Shown: positions 35,705-46,900 of the stretch, piece by piece
Layout: each line of letters starts with the position of its first letter
Position numbering within the stretch: the first letter of the stretch is position 1
NCBI RefSeq assembly: GCF_001949145.1
Contig: NW_019091391.1
Span: forward strand, 476,660 to 536,643
DNA from: Acanthaster planci
Lineage: Eukaryota; Echinodermata; Asteroidea; Valvatida; Acanthasteridae
Reading direction: 5' to 3'
DNA: 59,984 nt
Notes under the pieces: model-generated
What the model was told of the DNA's origin: nothing
The model's input: the letters and a program-made list of their open reading frames with translations, nothing else
Database searches by the model: none
Translations under genes and position numbers: made by a program

Positions 35705-35980
35705 ACAATCTCCAACCAAAAGGTTGCCATACGGAAAGGCCGTTTTTCTCGACATGGTCGAAAAAATTCCAAGCTGTGCGCGGGAACTTTAATTAATACC
35801 AGTTTGTCAGGGGAGAAAATTCGTATTTTGAGCGCCGGGCAGTTTTGATTCATTCTTTCTTCTGCATGGCAAGTCACGAATACTGTTGTCATAAATGTCC
35901 ATATGCTGTCCACTGACGTCAACAATGCAAAGCGCAGCAAGGCGGCCATGTGGAACGTAAACCACGGACATCATGGTCGC

Positions 35981-36422
35981 GTTCGGGCGGCCTGTTCTTG
36001 ACGCGGGTTTCGTGTTCTCGCGCTCGAATGGCGGGAACATGACCGTGGGCCAAGAACTCTGTTCTCGGAACAGGATCACACACCACCTCCTCGTCAGGGC
36101 TTTACAGGAACACACGAAAAACTCGTGAGATTCTGATTTTTGAACAGCTGCAAAAGTAGAGAGATGGCTTCCAAAGCCATAGATAATGGGAAGTTTTGCC
36201 AAATTAACATTAATTATTTTCCGTAACACAGAAATGATATTGAAAAAAAATCAGCCCATCCAAACATTAACTCTCGAATAACGTAGCCTACATGGACGCC
36301 GCCATGTTGCTTGTCACTAAGTACGAGCGATAACCAGTTGTTTGTTCCCGGCGTTCGAGCGGCCGACCCGCGAACAACAAATCGGAACTGTTCGTGAACA
36401 TACGGGAACAAGCCGCCCGAAC
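35981..36422. mobile_element. GC-rich foldback element (about 440 bp)
   Basis: Arms 35981-36039 and 36342-36422 are imperfect inverted copies: GTTCGGGCGGCCTGTTC against GTTCGGGCGGCTTGTTC inverted, and CTCGAATGGCGGGAACA against CTCGAACGCCGGGAACA inverted. Confidence 0.6.
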
Positions 36423-36909
36423 TCAGCCCATAATTCTGAAAAAATGATTAGCACACACAGGTCATTGGAGCCAATGCATAATGACGGCCATCTCACCGCG
36501 TACCGAATGACAAAGACACTGTAATAATCAGTGATCCGACCGTTTAGGGCCACCGAAACCTGCCTAACAGATGGTGCGAACCAGCGTTAGGATATCACTG
36601 AGCAAGTCCGTGTTAACCAGACAGGCCCATCTTGTTCAACATGACGTCACTTTTGGTACTCTACCTTACTCTATGTCTAGAGAGAGCTGCGACATGAGTG
36701 TCTCAATTGTTGGGACTTAAATGGTGGACTATGCGTTGATGCACATGGACAATAAGCGCACAACAGCTGCATGCTGTATTGCACACATCATAATGAACAG
36801 CCAATTCAGTTCCAATGTCTGAAGTTGACCCTGCTCTCTCTACACATCACACGGCTCTGTAGATGCAGAGTTAACAGCGCCAAGTAGTGCCCGAGTGTGC
36901 CTGGTCCAT

Positions 36910-37340
36910 AGAGGGATTTCACATTAGCTCCGTCTGAGCATATCTGCATCAAAACCGAGGCTCTCTGTGTTGAACTTGACCGCGCGCGCCCGCGGAGTCC
37001 ACACAGTACATGGAGTATCCGGTTCGTAAGTGTGACGCCACTTCAGTTTAAACCACGCCCACTGCATAAAATACACGACCATCACTGGTACGCTAGTTCG
37101 CGGTCAATAGTCGTTATTTATTCTTTTGATTTTACGTGTTGAGTCATCCTGAAAGACTCTTCCACAAAACTTTGCTGCCTGAAAAGTCTGAATTTAACAT
37201 ACCTTTATGTATTTTGTGTCTTGACTCCAATACTTTCGATCGTCTGATCGTATTAAGAATTGAAGCTGACACATACAGCCTCGTTTTCAAACGAGGAAGT
37301 GCGCTGATCGACGCTAAACGCGTCGTATTGGGATCCATCT
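36910..37340. repeat. Direct repeat, right copy (mate 30661-31054)
   Basis: Same orientation as the left copy. It carries an extra GC-rich insert of about 28 bases near 36977 (GACCGCGCGCGCCCGCGG). Confidence 0.8.
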
Positions 37341-38461
37341 ATTGATCTCCATTATAATTATTTATAATGGCGATCAATGGTCCTGTCCGTCTTGTACAGC
37401 TCTCCCAGCGTCATGATTTCCCCAGAGCCGTGACTATTGGGCCATCACCTTTTAGGATCTCTAACATTGGCGGCATATTGTGAGATTATCTCCCGGTTCC
37501 TTTTTGCCCCTCACTCACACTGGCTTAACACTAGCAGTAGGCCAACGGCTGCATGACGTTCATGAGGATACTAGCTCATCATGTTTTTAGAGAACTCATG
37601 CACTGCAATGTCACACATACTGATTACCCACCCACTCTCACAGACCCCGAATCTTACCGTTCCATGTTTGGTTATTAGAAAAATACATTTCAAAGAAGGT
37701 ATGACGAGAATTGGTATTTACAGACAGACACAGGAACTGTTTTGAACTTCACTCAAAGTGGATCATGAAAGTCCCTACAACCCGGCCTTGGGCCCCCCGC
37801 GGCCTAAAATAGAACCTTTTCAGCTCCATATGGTAAGATCAACTCCATGCATGTATTTGGATGAGATGTCATTTTTCGCATCCTGGAGGTGTTCAGAAGT
37901 CATCACGGATACAGCTTTTAATGTGGAAGGTAATTGCCTGGGCACACGTCGAGCCTGGAAAGGGGACGGGCGATTGGAATCAGGCGTGAGGGTCAAAATG
38001 GGCTGCGTAGATTTTTTTCTGTTTACTCCTGTCCCTGGACCAATATGGGAAAACTTGCGGTCGGATGTTGAAATCAGTTACGAAAACCACTGGGGAATCT
38101 TCCCCTTTGAGGGAGTGGTGCCATTTGAGGATAATTAGGGGGCAGGACGAAATCGGCACACTGTGAGTGGGCGGAACGCAAAAAACTCTGCAAACCATTT
38201 GTTTACCTCCCTTAGACAGAAATTAAATAGTTTCTACTGGCAGTGCATTCAAGGTTAATATGTGACATCACCCGATCCAAACCATTGTTGCATAACGGGT
38301 TTTTGCACATTTCGTAAAATTCTCCCTTTCGTCAAGTTCCCAAAAATGGTGGGTGATGGCTAATGTCAATCTGGTTGCCCGGCAACTTATCTCGGACATT
38401 AACTTCATTATAGCACATGAGCATAATTTATTTATAATTATCAGTTCGTTGGAAAAATGTT

Positions 38462-38472
38462 GGGAATTTCCC
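38462..38472. promoter_or_regulatory. Consensus kappaB site upstream of NF-kappaB gene
   Basis: GGGAATTTCCC fits GGGRNNYYCC and is fully palindromic. It lies about 2.5 kb before the NF-kappaB start codon and about 640 bp before a possible leader-exon donor. The 10-mer consensus is expected a handful of times in 60 kb by chance, so the role is inferred. Confidence 0.35.
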
Positions 38473-38639
38473 GTAGTATAGTTGACATATTATTGTTGTT
38501 GCGTGCTGTTTTGCACTTCGGATGGAGCTACTTTGATTGATGTCGCCATCACGAGGCATGCACTCATGCATCCATTTCTAACTGGTTTCGGTACTCGACC
38601 GTTCACTAACATTGCAGCCGGGTACCAACAAAGCAAAAA

Positions 38640-38672
38640 GGGAAAAACCCATGCGGTACGTGGGTTTTTCCC
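38640..38672. repeat. Perfect 12-bp hairpin
   Basis: GGGAAAAACCCA (38640-38651) and TGGGTTTTTCCC (38661-38672) with a 9-base loop. Confidence 0.75.
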
Positions 38673-40069
38673 ATTTATCTAAAAATAGAACGACGGTTGC
38701 AACATCACGAAGACGCTTTCGTTCTCTGGTAAATTCCATTTTACAATGAATTTTAGACACTGGTGGTAATTTTGGTCATCTGGCCTTGTTGTGAAGAAGA
38801 ACTCAACCGCTCAGAGCAGTTACTTGATGTCGTAATAGAGACGGGAAAGGAGTGTTTTTAGTCGAGAACAAGCCGGAAACAAATTTTTGGCAGCAAACGA
38901 ACGTAACGTCGTACTATAGGCCTATGCGTACGCACTAAACCGCATGCTTTATGTAAGCAGGCCTAGCGTGAGGCAGGTTAGGTCTAGCCTGGATATTCAG
39001 ATATTCGCGTTATCCGTAACTCACTAACTGATCGGAAGAGAAATAGCCAGAACAGAACAGCACTACTGAAGCTTCTTGGGCAGCTGTATTACAGTCCACA
39101 GTAAGTACCGAATAGAATTATTGTAATAAGGTATTGGACAGTCCTTGAACATGTTGAACTTTTTCATTAACCCTAGGGTGTATGTAAAGTTGTATTGAAA
39201 TTGGAGGATTTGGGACTGTAAGGGTTAACTAACTGATTAACAATAGTCTACCATCACTGACTATAATTTTACTTACTTCCTGAACATATAGGTACTATAG
39301 GCCTAGTACTAGTCTGCGGAGTAGTACCTTACTTTAGTTTAAGAAGTAAGTTAGGACCCCTGCCACCACCTGTCTACTCTATGTCTGTTTTCCAAGTTTT
39401 TGTAATTACATATTTCAATCTAAGTTGTTACCAGTATCAATGATCTGATCAATGTTCAGTCCCCAAACACCTTTTCAGCCTCTGCTCTGGAATTTCTTCC
39501 TTAGGCCTAGCCTGTTGAAAGATTGACATGACTGAGGAGCCTTTTTGTGGATGATATTGCTTGAAAATGTGAAAGTGTTGCCAATTTGTCACCTGATGTT
39601 ACATTCATGACAGAGTAGTTGAAGACATATACATGTATATAGAATACGTTACACGCACATTTAGTGTGTAAAAGGCATTAGCGCGAGAACCAGCACGTGA
39701 ACCAACACGCGCGCGTACTCCATTCGTTTCCACTGCACTTTCTGGTTCACAGTGACGTCACACTTCGGTACTCTATAGGGCACTATGGCAAGTTACATCA
39801 TGATGTTACAATGTTATCGTGGAAGTACTTGTAGACCCTATCAGGGTCCTAAAAATGAGGATTTCCCCATTTCCTTCCCCAAAAACTGGTTTGGCCTGTG
39901 AAAGTTTAGCTTTCCGAACGAGTAGTGGCTTTACTAGAGTATTGCAGGGAGTTTTTAACCGTAATGGTGCTTTCCACAGTAGGTGTTTGGATTAAGTAAC
40001 AAGTAGTCAACCCTAACCATGCTGAACCTAACAAGGCTATGCAGGACTTCAATGGTCCCTAGGGGGTTA

Positions 40070-40479
40070 GGGGCTGTCCATAAAGTACATGTAGGTATGC
40101 AGGAAATGCTGACTTTTCAGATCCCCTCCCCCTGTACGCAGTGGCTCCAACCCCCCCCCCACCCCTGTACACATGCGCATTCCACATTTCCAGAAGATGC
40201 TGCCGGTCTGTGTCATGAGTAATGTGGTTTGCTAATAATGGTACTGGAAGATCAGTGGCATAATGGATGGTGGAGAACACTGTGTTTGAATTTCAACGCA
40301 CAAAAGCTGATTCTGGTAGTTATTTGTACGAGAAATCTTACTGATTTGATGAAGATTTATTAAAGGCCAATTTTCGGTTTGCGTACCATACGCACTGGCT
40401 TGAACCTTTGTACGCATGGTGTACACAACGGCACCAAAACCCCTCCCCCCTCGTCCGTACGTACTTTATGAATGGCCCA
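40070..40479. mobile_element. PIF/Harbinger-like MITE
   Basis: The ends GGGGCTGTCCATAAAGTAC and (inverted) TGGGCCATTCATAAAGTAC are terminal inverted repeats, bracketed by TTA at 40067-40069 and 40480-40482. A 3-bp TTA duplication is typical of PIF/Harbinger elements. The interior has C-rich runs and GTACGCA words. No transposase. Confidence 0.65.
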
Positions 40480-40979
40480 TTAAGACTGACGTGTATAATT
40501 TCACAGAGGCGTTCTCCTTTGCCGAGCGTTGTATGTATGCGCATATTTAATAGGTACATGTACCTTTCAGGTGTCTATTTGAATATGAGTATTTTACAGA
40601 TGTCTGTCCAGCAGTGCATTGTTTTCTTTGATTGTGTCAGTGTAGTCAATTTACATTACAATAGCCTTTCATTTCCCACAAGTATCCTCGTAGCACTTGG
40701 CAGAATCCGGTACACCCGTTCGTGGGAGTACACTCACAGTTGGCAGTCAACGTATTAGAATTCCAAGAGGATGTTTCAGGAAGATATGGGACCGCCAAGT
40801 ACCAATAATTTAACTTTTGCTTCAGGTGCGTTTTATTGCTGTGCAAGTCTGTGACTGTAAAGGATGGATGTGTTACGCGATACTGACACGCTTGATATTT
40901 GAATTTGTGCTGTTTCTGTCGGGATTTTGGCTACAGGACACTTTTCAAGGCTATCGGGAGTCTCTCGTTACTGTCAGCA

Positions 40980-43900
40980 ATGTCGGACGAGGAGCGGTCC
41001 GACTCCTTGCAGTCCGTGGAGATTCCTAACGACATGTACCAGCAGGCCTACCTCTCCACAAATGGGACGGGGCCGCAGATGGTGGGGGGCCTGCCCAGCG
41101 ATCTGCATCAGCTGGAGGTCATGACCGGCATGAGCCACCAGACACTCAACGATCTCTCAGCGCCACACCTTCGAATCCTTGAGCAGCCTAAGCAGGTACG
41201 GTCAAAGTTATTTACCCGTACGAGTAATTAAATGACATGTACTTTACATAGAGTTAAAGACTGTACTTATTTTACTAAAGCCCCGTTCGATTTTTTCCTG
41301 AACTGTTTCCAAAGATATTCTGGTGCCTTGTTGGTTTTTGTGCAAATGTGATTATGAATTCCCATATTCATGAGCAAAAACTGTGATGTCATCCCTGGTA
41401 GAAAAGCCCAATCTAGCATTTGTACACAGAAAACCTGCAGGAATCTTTGGACATTTTGCTGATGCAAGTTTCCTTTTTTTGGTGGTTCATAATTGGGCAG
41501 GCAGATGGCAGAAAAGCAACTCGCAAACTTTGTCAGCATTTTCAATGTGTACATTTTGGGTTCACAATCGTAGCAGAAAATATAGAAACTGAACAGTGGC
41601 TTCCCTGATTGACATCATGGCAATAGGGCCCTCAGTAGTCAAGGAAAGCTTGGACGGTGTTTACACAATTTAAAAAAGTACGCTTTTCAATACTCTAAGG
41701 CCATAACGGATGTCAGGTTCCATTTATTGAAGAAAATTATAGATCTAAGAAAAAATTCATCGCAAACACCCTTTAATGGTGGAACTTTGCTCAGGGATAC
41801 TCACACGTGTACTGAAATCACCGAAGTGCACGCACATGCATTATGTCAAGTTACAGTTGAAAGAGAAAACCTACGTTGTAGTGAGATCACAGCTTGGAGG
41901 AAAAGTAAGACAGCCTGTCCAACCTTGCGACGTCGACTGCTTGAATACTGAAACTGAATTTCCTTGGGAGAACTTTGTGGTTTAGCAGGAAAAAAAAGGT
42001 CCTATTACATGGGTAAGATTGGATGGAAACTAGATCCGAAACTATTCTATTCTGGCATGTCAGGGTCCATTGAAATGGATCGAACAACCTGTTGTCTAAA
42101 AACCTGCTTGAGGTTTTGGGCCCTTCCGTCGATGGTTTCCCCAAATACTGCATTCAATGCAGAATACTACTGTGTGAAAATGAGGATGGAATTGGTCGAT
42201 GTACATGTATGCATTGTTGTGAAAAGGGCTGTGCAGAATATTGAAATATTTGGATATTTGACTGGTTATTGTAAAGTTGATTATTCATTTTTCAAAGCAG
42301 AATAATCAGTGATGAAAATCAGAATGAAAGCAAGAAAATGTTTAGTTCTTTTGGTCGCAAAATGACATTCTAAAACTGTTTTAAAACTGTTACGAGTAAA
42401 TCTTCCTGTAACATTCCTGGAAATGTTGATTGGAATCTGTTTTTGTGAAATTGTCCATATGTACGGCTAATTCCTGTTGAAATTGCTCCTTTGCGTGTCA
42501 CTTTGGAAGTCAAGAACTCTCTGTTTCCTTCAAAAAAATCCATTTTTGATTTGATAACGATGTGCTATGCAGGCATGGCATTGACTTCCTGAAAGGTTTC
42601 CGACACGTGTACAGGAAAACCCACCCACATGTTAAACAAAACCATATGTACGTGTGTGCTTCAGTGGAAAGAAAGCCAATGGTACAAAGAATGTATTGTT
42701 CAGTTCTGTCCCAAACTGACCTTTATTTCGTCCCTTGCTTCCTGATCTGCACAGAAGAGTGCATGTAAGCACAACTCGTGAATGCACACGTGTGCGTCGC
42801 ATATTGGGTGCTTTTGCAAGCAGTTGATTGTGAACAAAAGGAGGAACTAGTAAAAAATGAACCAAGAAATGAAATTACCCATGCGGCACGGCATTCATTT
42901 ATTGAAATGAAACATTTCAGAGGATATCTACAGTATGGTTTTGCTACCTCAGTATAACAGTGTAATGGCGTAATTTCACAACTCAAGGGCAAGAGGTTTG
43001 AGCATGCATTTGGGTTTTAGTGAGAGATTTTTTCCCCTTAAAGGTGTTGTCCAAGTGAAGTTCCGCAGTTTTGAGTTTGTCGCGCAAGTGAAGCATTGTG
43101 AAAGAATCTCGGCGTGTCATGGAAGATGTGGGTTGTTGTTCGGTTTATGTAAGTTGTGCCAGGTCTCCCACAAAAATCACACAACCGTTGATATCACCAA
43201 CCCTCACTTCTCCGGACTAGACTTGGTTGTCTGATACATCCGCAGAAATTTATTTCTAACCTCGCGGTTCTCTATCTTGTTTGCCTACATAAAGTTGATA
43301 CTCAAGAATCTACATTGTAGGATCATTCCGTGAGGTTGGGGTACAATTTGTGACGGCATCACTCGTTACATCTGCAACTTTTAACAACAGTCATGACGTA
43401 CAGAGTAGGTCATTTACATTTACTCTGTAAAAATAACACACACCTCTGTATTCAGCCATGCAAGATGTGTATACCTGTACATGTCAGTTTGGAATCCACA
43501 TGCAGGGAAATAGCTGTCCATGTTTATGGAACCCATGTACCATAACAACTGACACCATCATACATGTAAATTGTGCCCCAACATCATGGAATGACCCTTT
43601 ACTTGGAGGCCTTCAAATACAATGTACATGTGTTCGGCCATGTATGTACATGTACATATGTACTGGTACGTGGCTGAGTCAATTCAAATAATTCACTATT
43701 CGAATATTCAACCTTCAGTTTGATCAAATAGACGAATATTCGGTCGTACCGAGCGGCAGATTGTTGATGAACAAACCGTATGTACAAAATCAGTTGTAAT
43801 AACAGACACAGTTGTACATTATGATCAATATAATAGATCCAAATGGGTGAATAAAATGTTTTGGCACCTTGCCAGAAATTGCTCGTATAATGACTTTGGA

Positions 43901-46900
43901 ACCATAAATACTGTTGACGTACGTACAAGTACATTGGAATTGTTTGCCAACAGGATAGAGGCAGAGAGGGCACGCCCGTACATGTCCTGAATCGGTTACA
44001 TGCCCGTTATTTATAAGTTTTCCTGGAAATTTTGCGCCACTAGTGTGACGACACACAAATGACTATGGCACTTTTTTTCACATGCAGTCGCGAGTTAAAG
44101 TTTTAGGTCTTACCAAATGGAGTAAGGTGAAAGGGACAGTAGGGAAAGTTGTTTACACGTTTACAAAGACAACACTCATGTACATGTACGGAATTCAGTC
44201 TCCCAAATAAACTATCACTTTCTTTTATGCTTAGCCCTGAGGTTTTCAAGTGGAATGCTTTTAATATCTTGACGCCAGTTACATATACTGCTCCCAAATT
44301 TCAACATTTAATATGCACTGTGGCAGAAAATGCTACAAAAGATGTTACATGAACTTAGGCCGTGGCTGAATTACTTGGCTATGGCTAGAAATTACTCACG
44401 AATCTATGGAAACTGTCTTGTGGCCACTTCCATAGACTCATGCATAATTTCAGGCCATAGCCAAGTAATTCGGGCACGGCCTTAGAGTGTGAATTGTGAA
44501 TGAGAATTATAGAATACAGAAAAAAAGGTCGATGACTCGCGATGTCCTGTTGCTGGTAGCGACGTCTCGGTTTAATTAGGCAACTGAAGTCTGGATGCTG
44601 TAGAGTCCGCTATATACCGCTGGACCGCGTCCTCCGCTTACAGATGTGCATGTGCATCTCTGAAGCATTTGCCGTTAGGAAGAAATTTTGATGATCCTAT
44701 CAGATATGTAACCACTTTCCTCTGTCACGCTAATTTTACAGCGGGGATTTCGATTCCGGTACGATTGCGAAGGGCCGTCCCACGGAGGCTTGCCAGGACA
44801 GAACAACCAAAAAGGAAAACGAACGTACCCGTCAGTGGAGGTAAGGGTTCGTCGAGCAACTGAGGTAGAGTGTGGCAGGTCTCAAGGGTAGGGATGTGCC
44901 AGTTATTCTAAACTTTGGATATTCAACTGATTATCAAAATCTTCAAAATTGAATTTTCAGTGGTGAAATCCTTCGGAATAAAATTGGGAAAATAATTTTT
45001 TTCTGTGACAAAATTTCATTTAGCAGCAATCACTTTCTAGATGACACAAGTTGTTCAAGCCATGTGAAGCCGAGCGGAAATACCTTAGAATAAGGCTCAA
45101 AACTACTTTCCCTTCAAATCTTTATTGTTAACTTTTTAAAAAAGTTAATATTTTGTTTCTGGTTTTGTGGGAATTTTGTCCAACGGAATATTTGAATATT
45201 CGAATGAATGGAAGGGTGAGTAATCAAGTATTTAATTCTTTGCATTGATTCAGCCTTACTCAAGACTGGTATGTGAGACTCGTCTTGACACCCTACGGTT
45301 TTTCTCTTTGTCTCAAACTTCCTTCCATGACAAAGCTGAATTTTTTCTTGCCACCTAGATTGTCAACCACGTTGGAGTGGCCAGGATTGTTGTCTCCTTG
45401 GTGACCAACGAGGAAGTACCCAGACCCCACGCGCACAGCCTGGTGGGTAAGCACTGTAACGATGGTCAGTGCATGGTCCAAGTGGGACCCGCGGATATGA
45501 CTGCAAGGTATGTAATCACAATGTCGGACAAACAAAGCCAGTGTGGTTGCTGTCCTAAAACTCAAAACCGTAAACGTAAAATTGTCTTCCAATTACAAAT
45601 CTAAATTTAATTAATTTGAATTTTTCAGTTTTGGTTGGTTGGGGGAAGATATTGCCTGAAGAAGGAGCTGAATTTTTCTGCCTTTCCAATTTTCTGAAAA
45701 TTTGCCATAATCTGACAGCGGAGCAGTGAGACTCGTCTCTGTTTATACATTGCAAGATTTGTGAGACACTCTGTTGAATGTTAAGCTTAATTTGGTTGAT
45801 TTATTCTTTTCTCGTGGCCAGTTTCCCAAATTTGGGTATCCTCCATGTCACCCGCAAGAACGTTGAGAAAGTCCTGAAGGATCGCTTGCGGCAGCAGCAG
45901 AAGCTGTACTGCTCGGTACTCGGCGATAAGGGTTACCAGTCCAGCACCACCCACGGGATACTGGACAGCGAAGAGGACCTGACAAAGAAGGCCAAGGAGA
46001 TGTCCAAGGAGATGGACCTGTCGGTTGTCCGGCTGTGCTTTCAGGCCTATCTACCCGATGCCACGGGTCACTTCAACCAACCACTTCAGCCGGTCGTGTC
46101 GGTGCCCATCTACGACAGCAGTGAGTACTCTCTCCTTCCATCTCCCCTATCGTTCTCCTACCTCCTCCCTGAAGATGTTCTTTACTATTCCTTCCTTTCG
46201 TTGGTACCCTCTCAGCGTACAATCCTTTCATGCAAACAACTCAAAATGCTTCTGTTGTTCATGATCTTAAATGTACTTTCCTAATATGAAATCATTGATG
46301 AACATGGGTAACGTTTGTATCATTCGTATAAAAAACCAGTGTTGTATTCCAATCCATCACAAGTCCATCACAAGTCATTCAGTCTTAAGCCAATTCCCGA
46401 GCTGTGACAAAAGCCTCCCTTTGTCAATGTTCACCCTGTTACTTATGACTGGTCTTACGCATGGTCTTGTGTCTGGTCTTGTGAAAGGACTTGTGATGGA
46501 CTCCACTCCATTACTGGAATACCCCTCTTCCGAGGGCAATCTGTAGCCTCCTTTCCAGGCTCAAATGAACCCACTAGCAGTGTGCAGTATTCACAGTCCA
46601 AAATTCAGTGCACATAGCATACAGTACGTGAGGTTCTGCCTGCAGTTTGGCACATCTGTCAATGCCATTGTTGTAGTAGAGACTCCATAAGACCAACACA
46701 AGTCCCCACAAGACCAACACGAGACCTCCGGCCTGAATTGAACTCACTGGCTATCCAAATGAACGGCAACAAAAAGCAACCCTCCGTTATAGTTCAACCT
46801 GGTTCGTGTGACTGGTCTTGTGGCTGGTCTCGTGAAAGATCTTGTGACCGGTCTCGTGACTGGTCCGGACTACAACACCGATTGAATGTTCCGTCAAACA

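Larger units (their letters stand above)
37341..38990. other. Intergenic, upstream of NF-kappaB
   Basis: No gene supported; a 126-codon frame at 37758-38138 is unrecognised. A possible non-coding first exon of NF-kappaB could end at a GTAAGT at 39101, but nothing else marks it. Confidence 0.35.

Noticed and set aside
37758-38138. 126-codon open frame
   Set aside because: No recognisable domain, splice partner or paralogue.
40899-40979. Upstream in-frame ATG of NF-kappaB at 40899
   Set aside because: Lies before the splice acceptor ending at 40936, so it is probably intronic; 40980 is the first ATG in the exon.
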